From positions 62,001-126,000 of the forward strand of contig WJLW01000033.1 in assembly GCA_014728295.1 (NCBI GenBank): 64,000 nucleotides of DNA, read 5' to 3'. Numbering within the stretch: the first letter of the stretch is position 1; the number at the start of each line of letters is the position of its first letter. The stretch comes from Chitinivibrionales bacterium (GTDB lineage Bacteria > Fibrobacterota > Chitinivibrionia > Chitinivibrionales > WJKA01). Position numbers and translations under genes: made by a program. Shown here in pieces: positions 26,501-36,376 of this stretch. A model generated the notes under the pieces. That model ran no database searches, had not been told where the DNA came from, and worked only from the letters and a program-made list of their open reading frames with translations.

Positions 26501-27136
26501 TCAGGAGTCGATTGCCGAATTGCTCCTGGTACGCATGAGGTCATAAAAACGTTTTGGATGGGCATTGACAAGCATGTCAAGCGTGCAGGCCGAAAGACGC
26601 GCATGGCTGAGCACCCTTTCTAGAACAGCTGCGGCCATTGTTGCATCGTACATGGCGTCATGCGGTTTTCTGCCGGGGCACAACGATTTGACATATTCGC
26701 TCAAATCAAGCCTGACCACGATATCCTCCAGTGCATGCGACTTCGCATCCGGAAAAATGCAGCGGACGACTTTCAGGATATCGATCCACTGGCTTATTTC
26801 ATGAAAGGGGAACGCTCCATCCAGCACGTTTTTTTCCGTTCCGATATTATATGCGGCAACCGGCATTGCCGCCAACCAGGGCTTTAGTTGCGGCCAGAGC
26901 GTTTGCAGGAGGGGAGCCCTTTGCAGCTCGGGGCGCAGCTCCTCATGTCTGCCCGGCGTATGACGGTTAAAGGGGCGATCCTTTATGCAAAGTAGTGAAT
27001 CAAATGTTTTGGCAGATGAAACTTTGCCGCCTTCAAGCAGAACCATTCCAATCTGCCAGGGTTCATTTTCATACCCGCGAACAACACCCGTCGTTTCAAA
27101 ATCTATGACTGTTATCCCGGTTGCAATTGCCAACAT
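26501..27136 (-). CDS. DEDDh 3'-5' exonuclease domain protein
   Basis: A 211-residue DnaQ-like exonuclease. Motif I reads TVIDFETTG (Asp, Glu), motif II lies near AAYNIGTEKNVLD, and motif III is KPHDAMYDATMAAAVLERVL with the HxxxxD spacing of the DEDDh class. It may trim single-stranded DNA or RNA. Motif II shows YNIGTEKNVLD where many homologues have an H-N-x-x-F-D pattern, so it is divergent but keeps the Asp. ATG 27136 gives a clean domain start; an upstream in-frame start at 27184 is possible. Convergent with the MobB-like gene. Confidence 0.78.
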   Translation of the reverse strand: MLAIATGITVIDFETTGVVRGYENEPWQIGMVLLEGGKVSSAKTFDSLLCIKDRPFNRHTPGRHEELRPELQRAPLLQTLWPQLKPWLAAMPVAAYNIGTEKNVLDGAFPFHEISQWIDILKVVRCIFPDAKSHALEDIVVRLDLSEYVKSLCPGRKPHDAMYDATMAAAVLERVLSHARLSACTLDMLVNAHPKRFYDLMRTRSNSAIDS

Positions 27137-27196
27137 GTAAACAAAATACACTTCACGAGATGTGGTTGAGGGGGAATCGCACAATATGCCACAAGA

Positions 27197-28051
27197 TCAG
27201 CACCGTTGCGGGAGGTTGTGCCGGCAGGCCAGAAATGACTTCAGGTGCCTAAAATAGGCGTCAAAACAATCCCGGGAGAGCGCATGTCCCGATTCGGGGA
27301 GGAAGATGTGCGTCAGGTTGCTCATGTGCGCTTTCAGATAGCCCACTACGTCTTTTTTGACAATTGCGCCTTTGACAGGGTCGCCGGTGTAAAGCAGAGT
27401 AGCGGCCTTGATTCTGCACACCGAATCCTGCCACTGCTTTACCGGTACCGGCGAATTGAAGCTTATGGCAACATCAAGACTCATTTGCTGCCAGGCTTGT
27501 GCGAGCTGTCGGCATTCACTTTGCTGCCAGGCAGGATGCATCAGACTGATAAATGCAGCGAGTGAATCCATCGAGAGCTGTCGTTGATGTTCAATAAACC
27601 GTCGCATTCTGCGGACCAATGACTGGTCACCTTCCAGGTAGTCGCCATCCATGAGCCAGGGTGGATCGAGAAGTACCAGTTTACGCACGATGCCGGGATA
27701 ACGACCGGCCAGAATAGCTGCGATTCCTGCCCCCATCGAGTGGCCTGCAAGCATCAACTCGCGAAAGTTAAAGTGCTCAATTAAAAGTTCATAATCCTCT
27801 ACCAGCAGGCTCAAGTCGAAGCGCCGTGATTCAGCTCTGGTCAGTCCATGTCCCCGGCCGTCCGGCATGATAATGGTGTAGTTTTGCTTGAGCTTGTCGG
27901 CTGTGCGCAGCCAGCACAAACCGTTTTCGCTTCTTCCATGAAGCATCAGGATGTGTTTTTTGCCACAACCAAGCCGGTAGTAATGCATTGTGCCGCCTGG
28001 AATTTTAAGAGAGGATGTTTTTAAAGAAGCGTTATTCATAAGCTGTATCAT
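27197..28051 (-). CDS. Alpha/beta hydrolase
   Basis: About 284 residues with the alpha/beta-hydrolase fold. The nucleophile elbow is AGHSMGAG, the oxyanion region is LHGRSENG, and the C-terminal His lies in LPESGHALS; the acid is probably in YTGDPVKG. It has no signal peptide from the start at 28051; starts at 28120 or 28039 are also possible. The substrate is unknown (ester, epoxide or C-C hydrolase). It stands between the exonuclease and histidine kinase genes on the same strand. Confidence 0.82.
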   Translation of the reverse strand: MIQLMNNASLKTSSLKIPGGTMHYYRLGCGKKHILMLHGRSENGLCWLRTADKLKQNYTIIMPDGRGHGLTRAESRRFDLSLLVEDYELLIEHFNFRELMLAGHSMGAGIAAILAGRYPGIVRKLVLLDPPWLMDGDYLEGDQSLVRRMRRFIEHQRQLSMDSLAAFISLMHPAWQQSECRQLAQAWQQMSLDVAISFNSPVPVKQWQDSVCRIKAATLLYTGDPVKGAIVKKDVVGYLKAHMSNLTHIFLPESGHALSRDCFDAYFRHLKSFLACRHNLPQRC

Positions 28052-28189
28052 CGGCTGGCACTCGTAAATAATACCTTCAATACGCAACGGCCATACCAGA
28101 TCCGTTCGCCCGTTGCGCAAGGTATTGGTCTTGTATCGCTAAAATTATTCTCAAAATGGGAAGAAGGTGCATCAAAGTGGTGCATCCGC

Positions 28190-29872
28190 TCAGTCAGTCA
28201 AAGGCAGTCTTATTGTTGCACAGGCGCCTTTTCCGCCCTCATTGTTGGCAAGCGTGACTTCGCCCCGGTGCACCTGAATGATGTTTTTGACGATTGCCAG
28301 GCCCAGACCCGTTCCCTTTTTGCGTGTGGTAAAAAATGGCTCAAAAATTTTGTCCGAATCTCCATCCCTGATACCCTCACCCCGGTCGATAATACGGATC
28401 AGGCACTCTTTTCCCGATGCGTCTGCTTCGAAGAGTAAGGGGCTATCCACCGGCGAGTGGTCGCAGGCATTTTCAAGCAGATTGAAGAGGGATTGCTGTA
28501 ACTTGACGGGATGAACATGCAGCTTGCGATTGCGCAATGCTGCGTTGATGTGTTGGTTTACGCGATGTTTTTTATACATCGTCGAAGATTGCCAGGTCTG
28601 GACTGCCTGGGTGAGGATGTTGCCGGCACCAATTTCGATCATTTCCTCACGCTTGATTGGGCGTCCCAGGTCGAGTAAATCCTGCATAATGGATGAAAGA
28701 CGTCTCACCTGGCTTTTTATATGATCCAGATACGGCGTCAAGTCATCATTGCCGGCAACTTCCTGGGCAAGCGCATCGGCAATGGTCTGGATGGCGTTAA
28801 GCGGACTGCGCACTTCATGTGCTACTCCGGATGTGATTGTCCCGAGCATTTGCATTCGTTTTGCACGCTCAGCAAGCTGTTCCATTTCGTTGCGTGAAAG
28901 CTCCTGCGCTATGTAGCGACTGAATATCTCGATGAGATGAATTTCGTATTCGTCAAATACCCGGGATGCCGTATCTGCAATCCAGAGAATACCGGCGATC
29001 TCGCCCGACGCATCAGGAATAGGCACGCCGGCAAAAGTTTTTAGCAGCATAGCGGCGTTGGGAATAAGCGTGGAATAGTCTCCGTCGCTTTGTTGAAAAG
29101 GCATTCGGCCGTGCAGTATCCTGCGAAAGGGCTCTTCTGTGTGAAGCTGATCGTCTGACGGGATAATTTTTCCATGCACAAAATGTGATTGATACACGAC
29201 GCCGTCCTGCTTAACATGTGCAATTGATGCAACTGCCACCGAGAGCAGGTTCGAAATACCGACGCCGATGCTGTCATAGACGGTCTGCAGTGAGGTGCCG
29301 AATGACGTGGCAATGGCGTACACGCTTTCCAGGGCCTGCTGGCGCTGCGAAAGCTCCTGTTCGGCTTTTTGACGTGAGGCGCTCTCTGCCTGAAGTTGAG
29401 CGCCGGTTTGTTCGACCCGGTTCCTCATCGAATCGTGGGAATGCTTGATTGCTTCCTCAGCCCGTTTGCGCACCGAAATGTCTTTGACAAACGAAAAGCT
29501 GTAACCTGTGCCGTCCATTTCAAAGTAGCAAGCATTTATTTCAACCGGGATGATCGACCCGTCTTTGCGAATATGCTCCTGATCGACCGACAAGCGGCCC
29601 TTGAGCTTGATCATTTCACGCATGGGTTTCCAGGCGCGAATGGAATAGTTGGGATATAAATCGGTTACCAACATATCCAGCAATTCTGCCCGTGAATATC
29701 CCAGCATGTCGCAGGCTGTCTGATTGGCATAGAGAACGCGTCCTTTCTCGTCAATCCAGAATGAAGCAACGGCGGCGTTGTCAACCGAAAACTCCATCAG
29801 CTTGATACGCTGCTCCAAAGACATGTCATCAACTCGCAGCCGGTCCCGAGTGTGTGGCATAGATTGTTTCAT
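28190..29872 (-). CDS. PAS-GAF sensor histidine kinase (soluble)
   Basis: A 560-residue kinase without membrane segments. Order: PAS (about 25-140, with GRVLYANQTACDMLGYSRAEL), a coiled-coil linker (145-195), a GAF-like domain (200-330), the HisKA dimerisation helix with HEVRSPL (His352), and a HATPase_c with NLLENACDHS, DRGEGI and GTGLGLAIVK. It should sense a cytoplasmic signal and phosphorylate the NtrC-type regulator encoded divergently, 112 bases away. The start is uncertain: GGAG lies directly before ATG 29872, so an ATG at 29860 could be used. Confidence 0.9.
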   Translation of the reverse strand: MKQSMPHTRDRLRVDDMSLEQRIKLMEFSVDNAAVASFWIDEKGRVLYANQTACDMLGYSRAELLDMLVTDLYPNYSIRAWKPMREMIKLKGRLSVDQEHIRKDGSIIPVEINACYFEMDGTGYSFSFVKDISVRKRAEEAIKHSHDSMRNRVEQTGAQLQAESASRQKAEQELSQRQQALESVYAIATSFGTSLQTVYDSIGVGISNLLSVAVASIAHVKQDGVVYQSHFVHGKIIPSDDQLHTEEPFRRILHGRMPFQQSDGDYSTLIPNAAMLLKTFAGVPIPDASGEIAGILWIADTASRVFDEYEIHLIEIFSRYIAQELSRNEMEQLAERAKRMQMLGTITSGVAHEVRSPLNAIQTIADALAQEVAGNDDLTPYLDHIKSQVRRLSSIMQDLLDLGRPIKREEMIEIGAGNILTQAVQTWQSSTMYKKHRVNQHINAALRNRKLHVHPVKLQQSLFNLLENACDHSPVDSPLLFEADASGKECLIRIIDRGEGIRDGDSDKIFEPFFTTRKKGTGLGLAIVKNIIQVHRGEVTLANNEGGKGACATIRLPLTD

Positions 29873-29984
29873 CTCCGGTATGGCAATTGCTGTAGCAGGA
29901 TAATTTGTGCTATTTTAAAATACAATCTCAAACTTACCGGCTGCGATACTGCGGCATTCTTTATTGTATAGAAATGGGTTGATA

Positions 29985-31319
29985 ATGTCCCACATACTGA
30001 TCGTGGAAGATAATGAAGCCGCCGTTTTCGGCTATGAAAGATATCTGAAAGGTAAAGGTCATTTGACCAAAGCCGCAGAGAGTATCGGGGATGCAACGGC
30101 ACTGCTCAGGGAGCAGGCGTTTGACGTAGCGTTACTTGATATCGGCTTACCCGACGGAAGCGGCCTTGATCTTTTGACGTTTATCAAACAGGATTCTCCC
30201 CTGACCAGCGTCATCATTATTACCGGGCAAAATGAGGTCAAGCTGGCTGTTGAGGCGATGCAGAAAGGCGCCGAAAATTTTCTCACCAAACCCGTCAATA
30301 TGGAAGAGCTTTCGGTCAGCATAGACAAGGCGCTTGATATCCGGACGCTGCGCAAGCGCGACTCGAATGTGCAGCGGCTGGCCGGCGCCGCCGAGCCGTT
30401 CTTTGGAGACAGCCGCGGAATGCAGGACGCACTCAATCTGGCTAAAATAGGCGCCCAGGAAGAGACCGTTATCCTTTTAACCGGCGAAACCGGAACCGGC
30501 AAAGGCGTTTTCGCCAAGTGGATTCATGATAACAGCCGGCGCAAGAATGAATCATTTGTTGAGCTGAATTGCTCCGCGCTCAAAGGCGACTTGCTTAAAA
30601 GCGAATTATACGGACACGCCAAAGGCGCCTTCACTTCTGCAATCAAAGACCGGACCGGGCTGGTTGAAGTGGCGGACAAAGGTACGCTATTTCTTGACGA
30701 AATCGGCGATATGGACCAGGAAGTACAGGCGCAGCTTCTTAAAACTATCGAAGAAAAATCCTTTCGGCGTATTGGTGAAAATACGATACGTCATAGCGAT
30801 TTCAGGTTGATTTGTGCAACCAATCGGGAGCTTGCCGAAGAAGTCAACAGGGGAGCATTTCGAAGCGATCTTTACTTTCGCATTTGTGTCTTTCCCATCA
30901 AATTGCCCTCATTGCGTGAGCGTTCCGACGATATTGAGGGACTTGCGTCATTTCTCCTCGCCCGGCTTGGATATCAGCACCTGCCGCTAGGTAGCGATGT
31001 GAAAAAGCTGATCTCAGAGCAATCCTGGACCGGTAATGTCAGAGAATTGCGTAATGCGCTTGAGCGGGCAATGCTGCTTTCACAACGAGGCCCGTTGGGG
31101 CCGAATCACTTTACCGGCCTGACGCATTTCACGGTAGCTCCTCAGCAAAGTGAGCCGGATACGCTAAACATCGAGGCGATGGAAAAAAGGTACATTCAAA
31201 AAGCGCTGCTCAGATACAAGAATAAAAGTAAGGCCTGCAAAGAGCTGGGTATTTCAATGTCATCGCTGTACCGCAAGATCGAGCAGTATAAACTGGACGA
31301 CAAAGATTCCGCCGAATAG
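29985..31319 (+). CDS. NtrC-family sigma-54-dependent response regulator
   Basis: A 444-residue activator: receiver domain (1-120, phospho-acceptor Asp52 in LLDIGLPDG and the Lys in FLTKPV), AAA+ domain (about 140-370) with Walker A GETGTGKG and Walker B GTLFLDEIGD, and a Fis-type helix-turn-helix at the end (KACKELGISMSSLYRKIEQY). The sigma-54 contact loop reads GAFTSA instead of GAFTGA. It remodels RNA polymerase carrying sigma-54. Its partner kinase is divergent. The DUF4397 gene directly downstream and the PEP-CTERM gene at 42096 have sigma-54-like promoter sequences. Confidence 0.93.
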   Translation: MSHILIVEDNEAAVFGYERYLKGKGHLTKAAESIGDATALLREQAFDVALLDIGLPDGSGLDLLTFIKQDSPLTSVIIITGQNEVKLAVEAMQKGAENFLTKPVNMEELSVSIDKALDIRTLRKRDSNVQRLAGAAEPFFGDSRGMQDALNLAKIGAQEETVILLTGETGTGKGVFAKWIHDNSRRKNESFVELNCSALKGDLLKSELYGHAKGAFTSAIKDRTGLVEVADKGTLFLDEIGDMDQEVQAQLLKTIEEKSFRRIGENTIRHSDFRLICATNRELAEEVNRGAFRSDLYFRICVFPIKLPSLRERSDDIEGLASFLLARLGYQHLPLGSDVKKLISEQSWTGNVRELRNALERAMLLSQRGPLGPNHFTGLTHFTVAPQQSEPDTLNIEAMEKRYIQKALLRYKNKSKACKELGISMSSLYRKIEQYKLDDKDSAE

Positions 31320-31434
31320 CAGCATTCCTCCAAAAACACTCCCAAATTAGTAATCAGCTTCTTAAATTGACAGGCTCTTGCATGTCATTGCTGCGGATTC
31401 CCTTCAATGCTGCCTGTTGCGGCTGTTTTTGTAT

Positions 31435-31450
31435 TGGCATGTACTTTGAT
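31435..31450 (+). promoter_or_regulatory. Degenerate -24/-12 element before the DUF4397 gene
   Basis: TGGCATG-N4-TTGAT, close to the sigma-54 consensus TGGCACG-N4-TTGCA and with correct spacing, but the key C at -12 is A. Transcription would begin about 65 bases before the ATG. Confidence 0.25.
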
Positions 31451-31529
31451 TTCAAATAGGTTTCAACTACAAGCATCCGGCCGATGCAAAAAAGAAAATC
31501 TTACCCTACACACTCATTGGAGGTTTATC

Positions 31530-33281
31530 ATGAAACATTTTGCCAGGTTTGCAATTGTTGCACTTGCCGGCGCCGCCATGCTGCAAGCGGCGGTGGATCC
31601 GCAAACAGCCCGTCTGCAGGTCATCCATAATGCCGCCGATCCCGGCGCTGCTTTGGTTGACATATACCTGGACGGCCAGCTCCTATTGAACGATTTTGGT
31701 TTCCGGCAGGCGTCTCCCTATATCGATGCGCCTGCCGAAACCGACATCTCGGTTGCCGTCGCCCCAGCGAGCAGCCAAACCGTAGCCGATTCTATTGCAA
31801 CGTTTGACCTGCGGCTCGATTCGGGCCATACCTATGTAGCGGTGGCCAATGGCGTGCTTGACCCTACAAGCTTCGCAGCAAATCCGGACGGGAAATCAAT
31901 TGCATTCACGATCTGGCCCAAAGCAATGGCACGTGAAGCCGCCTCACATAACGATAAGGTTGAATTTATGGTCGTGCATGGCGCAACCGATGCCCCCGCC
32001 GTAGATGTGCATGCGCGTGGGGGCGCCAAGCTCGTTACGGGCGCGGCGTATGGAGATATGACCGGCTACCTTGAAGTCCCGCCGGCAAAGTACATACTTG
32101 ATATCACTCCCAAAGACGACGCCAACACTCTGGTTGCAGCCTTTGAAGCCGACCTTTCCGGCCTGGCGGGTAGTGCGGCAGTAGTGTTCGCTTCCGGATT
32201 CCTGGCCCCTTCCTCCAATTCCGACGGTGAAGCATTCGGTATTTTTGCCGCACTTCCGAGCGGTGATGTGGTTGAATTTCCGGCGTTGCAGACAGCCAGG
32301 CTGCAGGTAATCCATAACGCAGCAGATCCGGGCGCCGCATCGGTTGACATTTACCTCGACGGTGCAATGCTTATCGATGACTTTGCATTCAGGGCCGCAT
32401 CAGCCTACATTGACGCACCGGCGGGGAAGCAAATCACCGTCGGAGTCGCTCCGGACAACAGCTCTTCGTCTGCCGACATTATTGCCGATTTCAACCTTAC
32501 CCTGACGCCAGGTGAAACCTATGTCGCAGTTGCCAACGGCGTGCTAGATCCTGCCGGCTTTGTAGCAAATCCCGACGGTAAAGCTACTGCTTTCAACATT
32601 TTTGTCAAATCAATGACCCGCGAAGCGGCAGTGGAGTCGGACAAAGTGGAGTTCATCGTCATGCACGGTGCGACTGATGCGCCTGCTGTGGACGTGATAG
32701 CCCGGGGTGTCGGTAAGCTTGTCGATAAAGCGGCCTATGGCGATATTACTGATTATCTTGCAGTGCCGCCGGCCGCCTATGTGCTCGACATTACCCCCGA
32801 AGGCGATCCCAATACCACCGTTGCAACTTTCACTGCCGATCTGTCAAGCCTCGGCGGCGGGGCAGCCGTGGTCTTCGCTTCGGGGTTCTTGGCTCCGGCC
32901 GACAATCAGGACGGCGAAGGATTCGGATTGTACGTCGCTTTGCCTGACGGCTCGGTCCTGGAGCTACCGGCCGGGTCTACCCCTGTTGGCTTTACCCGTT
33001 CCAATCTGGTGACCAAAGCCGGTCTCTGGGTACCGGGTACCCTCAATCTCAGTTCGGGGCGACGTGCAAAGCTGACTTACTCGATCGTCAACCCCGCTCA
33101 GGTTAGCCTGGCGCTTTACAATATGAACGGCCGTCAGGTTGCGATTCTTGACAGAGGGTACCGCACCGCCGGAAGCTACGCGGCACAACTGACCGACAGC
33201 AAGCTCCTCTCAGGCCAATACATAGTCAAACTTCAATCAGGATCGTATGGGGAATCACGAGCTTTGCGGATTATCAAATAA
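31530..33281 (+). CDS. Secreted tandem DUF4397 protein with Por-like C-terminal sorting tail
   Basis: A 583-residue exported protein. Signal peptide MKHFARFAIVALAGAAMLQAA; ATG 31530 follows GGAGG with seven bases between. Two DUF4397 copies, each about 229 residues, both start with QTARLQVIHNAADPGA. The last 85 residues resemble a T9SS type A/FlgD-like tail: VSLALYNMNGRQVAILD, then SGQYIVKLQSG and a basic end. This suggests surface release or anchoring through a Por-like secretion system, whose genes are not in this window. It lies behind the NtrC-type regulator gene. The function of DUF4397 is unknown. Confidence 0.85.
   Translation: MKHFARFAIVALAGAAMLQAAVDPQTARLQVIHNAADPGAALVDIYLDGQLLLNDFGFRQASPYIDAPAETDISVAVAPASSQTVADSIATFDLRLDSGHTYVAVANGVLDPTSFAANPDGKSIAFTIWPKAMAREAASHNDKVEFMVVHGATDAPAVDVHARGGAKLVTGAAYGDMTGYLEVPPAKYILDITPKDDANTLVAAFEADLSGLAGSAAVVFASGFLAPSSNSDGEAFGIFAALPSGDVVEFPALQTARLQVIHNAADPGAASVDIYLDGAMLIDDFAFRAASAYIDAPAGKQITVGVAPDNSSSSADIIADFNLTLTPGETYVAVANGVLDPAGFVANPDGKATAFNIFVKSMTREAAVESDKVEFIVMHGATDAPAVDVIARGVGKLVDKAAYGDITDYLAVPPAAYVLDITPEGDPNTTVATFTADLSSLGGGAAVVFASGFLAPADNQDGEGFGLYVALPDGSVLELPAGSTPVGFTRSNLVTKAGLWVPGTLNLSSGRRAKLTYSIVNPAQVSLALYNMNGRQVAILDRGYRTAGSYAAQLTDSKLLSGQYIVKLQSGSYGESRALRIIK
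31602..32975 (+). repeat. Tandem duplication of the DUF4397 unit within one gene
   Basis: Two in-frame copies at about 31602-32288 and 32289-32975, offset 687 bases (229 codons). They remain highly alike at protein level (for example ARLQVIHNAADPGA and VVFASGFLAP in both) with many silent differences, so the duplication is not recent. Confidence 0.8.
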
Positions 33282-33318
33282 TTCGCCCTCATACACCTGT
33301 GCATCCCACCAGCACAGA

Positions 33319-33345
33319 GAACGCCGGTAAGCAGTGCCGGCGTTC
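33319..33345. terminator. Hairpin between convergent genes
   Basis: Nine-base perfect arms (33319-33327 and 33337-33345) with a nine-base loop, lying between the DUF4397 stop and the ccsA stop. The T tract is short. It probably ends transcription from both sides. Confidence 0.6.
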
Positions 33346-35244
33346 TTACCGTATCGGGGTAGTCGATTGCGGAGGCGTGCTTTGCTTTACTGCTGCCAAC
33401 CAGGAAAATGCACCCGCAAAAAGCAGTTCAAACAGAATAAAAATGAAGAGAGCCCGGGCCGCGCCCGTCGTAAAGCCATACGAATGCAATCCAATGCCCA
33501 GCAGGTTGACGCCGAACCATGCCAGCATCACAAATATCACGCCGATAACACTTCCCGCCGCAACACCAATATCCTTGACCATGCCGCCCAGCTTTGCGTG
33601 GAATATGACGGCGCCCCACAGTACGATTAGCAAAGCGCCATTTTCTTTGGGGTCCCATCCCCAGAAGCGTCCCCACGACTGATCGGCCCAGATGCCGCCC
33701 AGCACGGTTCCCAGGAAGGTGAATATTAATCCGAATGCCAGCGCCCCGTAGATCATGCGATAGGTTGAAGACTTAGTCTCGAGGCTGTTGGCGGCAGGAA
33801 ATGCATTCTGGACAAGGTAGATATGACCGATGACCCCCGCCACAACCATGCCGGCGTATCCCAAGGTGATCGTGACGACGTGCGTTGCCAGCCAGAAATT
33901 GGAATCAAGCACGGCCATGACGACATTCATCGTATCACCCTCCGAGCTGTATCTTCCCGAAATCATCATCATGGCGAAGCCGCAGATGGGCGGGATCAGC
34001 GACATCAACCGGTTTTTCGATACGAATCTCAGGATCAGTGCCAGCAGCACACCGGCCGCGGAGACAAAAACGAACGTCTCGAACAAATTCGTAATCGGCG
34101 GACGGCCGGTTATCAGCATCCGCAAAACGATGCCGGTGACATTGAAAAGCCAGGCAATAATCGACATGGCAAGGCTTGCCCAATCGAGTACCTTATGGAA
34201 GATCAGTAACGATACAAATGCCAGCACCAGCGCAAGCACGTAGAAAATTTTGCTTCGGTAAAATGCATTCAGCTTGTTATACCGCAATTCGGTAGAAATG
34301 TTACCGACAACATCAGCCCCGGCAGCCGCAGCAACTTTCTTGTTGACGGCACGCAATTCTTCATCGAATTGCTGCTGGTCGCCACGCCGGAACGCATCGG
34401 ATGCTCGGGCGAGGGCCATGATTTCATCACTCCACGTCGAGGCGAGGTGCTGTGTGTTGAGCACCTTCCAGGGGCTTTGCCATTCAGGCGCTTCCTGCCC
34501 GCGCATCGTTACGGGAAACAGGGACGGCGGAAGCGCTGAGGATTGTTCGCTCCAGCCTTTCATGGAATTTGCCAGGCCGAATGCCGCAAATGTCAGGCTC
34601 GAATCCGAAACCGTACTTTCCGGTTGCATGGCCTCCAGCAGATTTTTTGCTTTGTCAATCAAATTGAGATAGGTGAAATGTGTTTGGTCGGTTGATAATC
34701 CCAGACGTTGTTTGAGCTTTTTATTCTCTATTGTAAATTCAGGCGCAGGTTGAGCGAAGCTGAAGCTTTGCATAATCCGCATGAAGTGGGTAACGTTCGT
34801 ATACAACCGCAGTAGCTCGTTTTCAGCGATTTTGCGCTTATCGCGTTCGATGTTATCCGCCGTAACGGCAAGATTGTGCAGTCTGCTGAGTGCTGGAAAA
34901 AGCTGGGTGTAGCTGTAACGGAACTTGTCTTCCGGCTCAATGCCCAGTGCGTCGACAACTTCGTGATGATTAATGCGAAATATTTTTTCATCCAGGGCCT
35001 GTGCCGGATCAAACATGACCGTTGCCAGCCATTGCACCGCGCTGATTTTGCGTCTGATCGTAGTGCGTGAAGTGAATTGCAGCAAAGTTGACTTTGCGTA
35101 CGTTTCCATCGGTTTGAGGCGCCCCTTGTCGCGTACGATCATGCGCGAAAACTCACTGAGATCGACGATGATGTCCTTGTCAATTCGTGCGTGCAGGACG
35201 CCGGTGGTTAAAACGAGAATAACCAAGATGCTTCTCAATTTCAT
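33346..35244 (-). CDS. ccsA: Cytochrome c biogenesis protein, CcsA-type
   Basis: A 632-residue protein: signal-like N-terminus, a long periplasmic part (to about residue 330) with DLSEFSRMIVRDKGRLKPMETYAKSTLLQF-type sequence known from FCB-group CcsA proteins, then about eight membrane helices with the heme-handling WWD-like block WGRFWGWDPKENGALL. With ResB it carries heme out and attaches it to apocytochrome c (system II). ATG 35244 is chosen because the signal segment begins there; the earlier start at 35454 lies inside resB. The stop is 20 bases downstream of resB's end on the same strand. Confidence 0.88.
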   Translation of the reverse strand: MKLRSILVILVLTTGVLHARIDKDIIVDLSEFSRMIVRDKGRLKPMETYAKSTLLQFTSRTTIRRKISAVQWLATVMFDPAQALDEKIFRINHHEVVDALGIEPEDKFRYSYTQLFPALSRLHNLAVTADNIERDKRKIAENELLRLYTNVTHFMRIMQSFSFAQPAPEFTIENKKLKQRLGLSTDQTHFTYLNLIDKAKNLLEAMQPESTVSDSSLTFAAFGLANSMKGWSEQSSALPPSLFPVTMRGQEAPEWQSPWKVLNTQHLASTWSDEIMALARASDAFRRGDQQQFDEELRAVNKKVAAAAGADVVGNISTELRYNKLNAFYRSKIFYVLALVLAFVSLLIFHKVLDWASLAMSIIAWLFNVTGIVLRMLITGRPPITNLFETFVFVSAAGVLLALILRFVSKNRLMSLIPPICGFAMMMISGRYSSEGDTMNVVMAVLDSNFWLATHVVTITLGYAGMVVAGVIGHIYLVQNAFPAANSLETKSSTYRMIYGALAFGLIFTFLGTVLGGIWADQSWGRFWGWDPKENGALLIVLWGAVIFHAKLGGMVKDIGVAAGSVIGVIFVMLAWFGVNLLGIGLHSYGFTTGAARALFIFILFELLFAGAFSWLAAVKQSTPPQSTTPIR

Positions 35245-35263
35245 GATGACCTGTCCTGTGTAT

Positions 35264-36358
35264 TCAGAATTTTGTTGTGCTGTGCGAACTGCGTACCAGC
35301 ATGAGTGCAAAGTGCAGTACCAGTCCCAGAAAAACGGCAATGCTGGAAATATAGGGCAAAAGCCGTCCGGCATTCTTGACAACAGCAAACGTTGACATCT
35401 CCCGGCCGGTTGCCGGATCAACGGCGTACGATGCCTGATAGAACGTGAGATCATCGTAGCGCAGTGGGTTGTTCATGTAAATGCGGATGTCCCGTGACAG
35501 GTTGGCGTCGGTAAGCGCAACCGTGCTCTCAAAACTGCTGGGAATATCGGTACCGCCATGAACCTCTTTGGTGAATTCCATAAGCGTGATATCGAAGGGG
35601 AGCAGGTAATGCTTTTTGCGCAATACCAGGTGCATCGGACCTGCTTTTGTTTGTATGGGCGCAGACGGGGCTGTGGACGCATGCAAAAGCAGTTTGCGCT
35701 CGGGCGCGGCATCACCGGCAACCGTCACTACACAGCCCGGGAGGTTTTTTTCCGGATCCTTTTCCCGGCCAAGCTTGACGAGTCTGGGTGGCTTGGCGCG
35801 ATCGACGCGGCTGTTCGGAAAATAAACGTGCTGTGTCAAGGCTATTGCTCCATCCGCAAACGCGATGGATTTAATTTTGGCAAGTTCCTCAATATCAATT
35901 GCCGTCACCCGGGTTTCGGTCGGGGAGAGCGGCTTGAGCAGGGCCAGCTCCCAGGTATGATAGGCGGTGGACACGTTGGTCGAGCCATTTTCCGCAAGCG
36001 TAACGAATGACTCAATGGTAAGCAGGTGAGTGATACCTGCGCCGGCCAGCAAAACGATCAATCCGTAGTGCACCAGCAGCAGACCGATTTTGCTTGCGAT
36101 ATGCTTGATCATGGTCACCGAAGCCACGGCAAGGTTTATGGTCAGAACCGACATCACCGTCGCGCCGCCAAACACGGGAAACACCTTCCAGGCCAGAAAT
36201 ATCCACGAATGAAAATAGCGCTGTTTTGCCGCCCACAAGCCATTGTCAATCTGATACAACGTCCCGAAAATCGTGAGAAAGATCAGATAAATCAGACAGA
36301 CAACCGTCAGCTTGAGAGAAGATAGTGTCTGGATAATGCGGTTGTATGACGGGGCCAT
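35264..36358 (-). CDS. resB: Cytochrome c biogenesis protein ResB
   Basis: A 364-residue membrane protein of the ResB/Ccs1 family: helices at about 13-35, 62-85, 92-112 and near 330-350, with a large periplasmic part between. Blocks such as SLKLTVVCLIYLIFLTIFGTLYQ and MNNPLRYDDLTFYQASY are typical. It works with CcsA in system II c-type cytochrome maturation, where it is thought to keep apocytochrome in place. In many Bacteroidota the two proteins are fused; here they are separate, 19 bases apart and in the usual order. Confidence 0.87.
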   Translation of the reverse strand: MAPSYNRIIQTLSSLKLTVVCLIYLIFLTIFGTLYQIDNGLWAAKQRYFHSWIFLAWKVFPVFGGATVMSVLTINLAVASVTMIKHIASKIGLLLVHYGLIVLLAGAGITHLLTIESFVTLAENGSTNVSTAYHTWELALLKPLSPTETRVTAIDIEELAKIKSIAFADGAIALTQHVYFPNSRVDRAKPPRLVKLGREKDPEKNLPGCVVTVAGDAAPERKLLLHASTAPSAPIQTKAGPMHLVLRKKHYLLPFDITLMEFTKEVHGGTDIPSSFESTVALTDANLSRDIRIYMNNPLRYDDLTFYQASYAVDPATGREMSTFAVVKNAGRLLPYISSIAVFLGLVLHFALMLVRSSHSTTKF

Positions 36359-36376
36359 GAGCAGGTAGCCTGTTTC

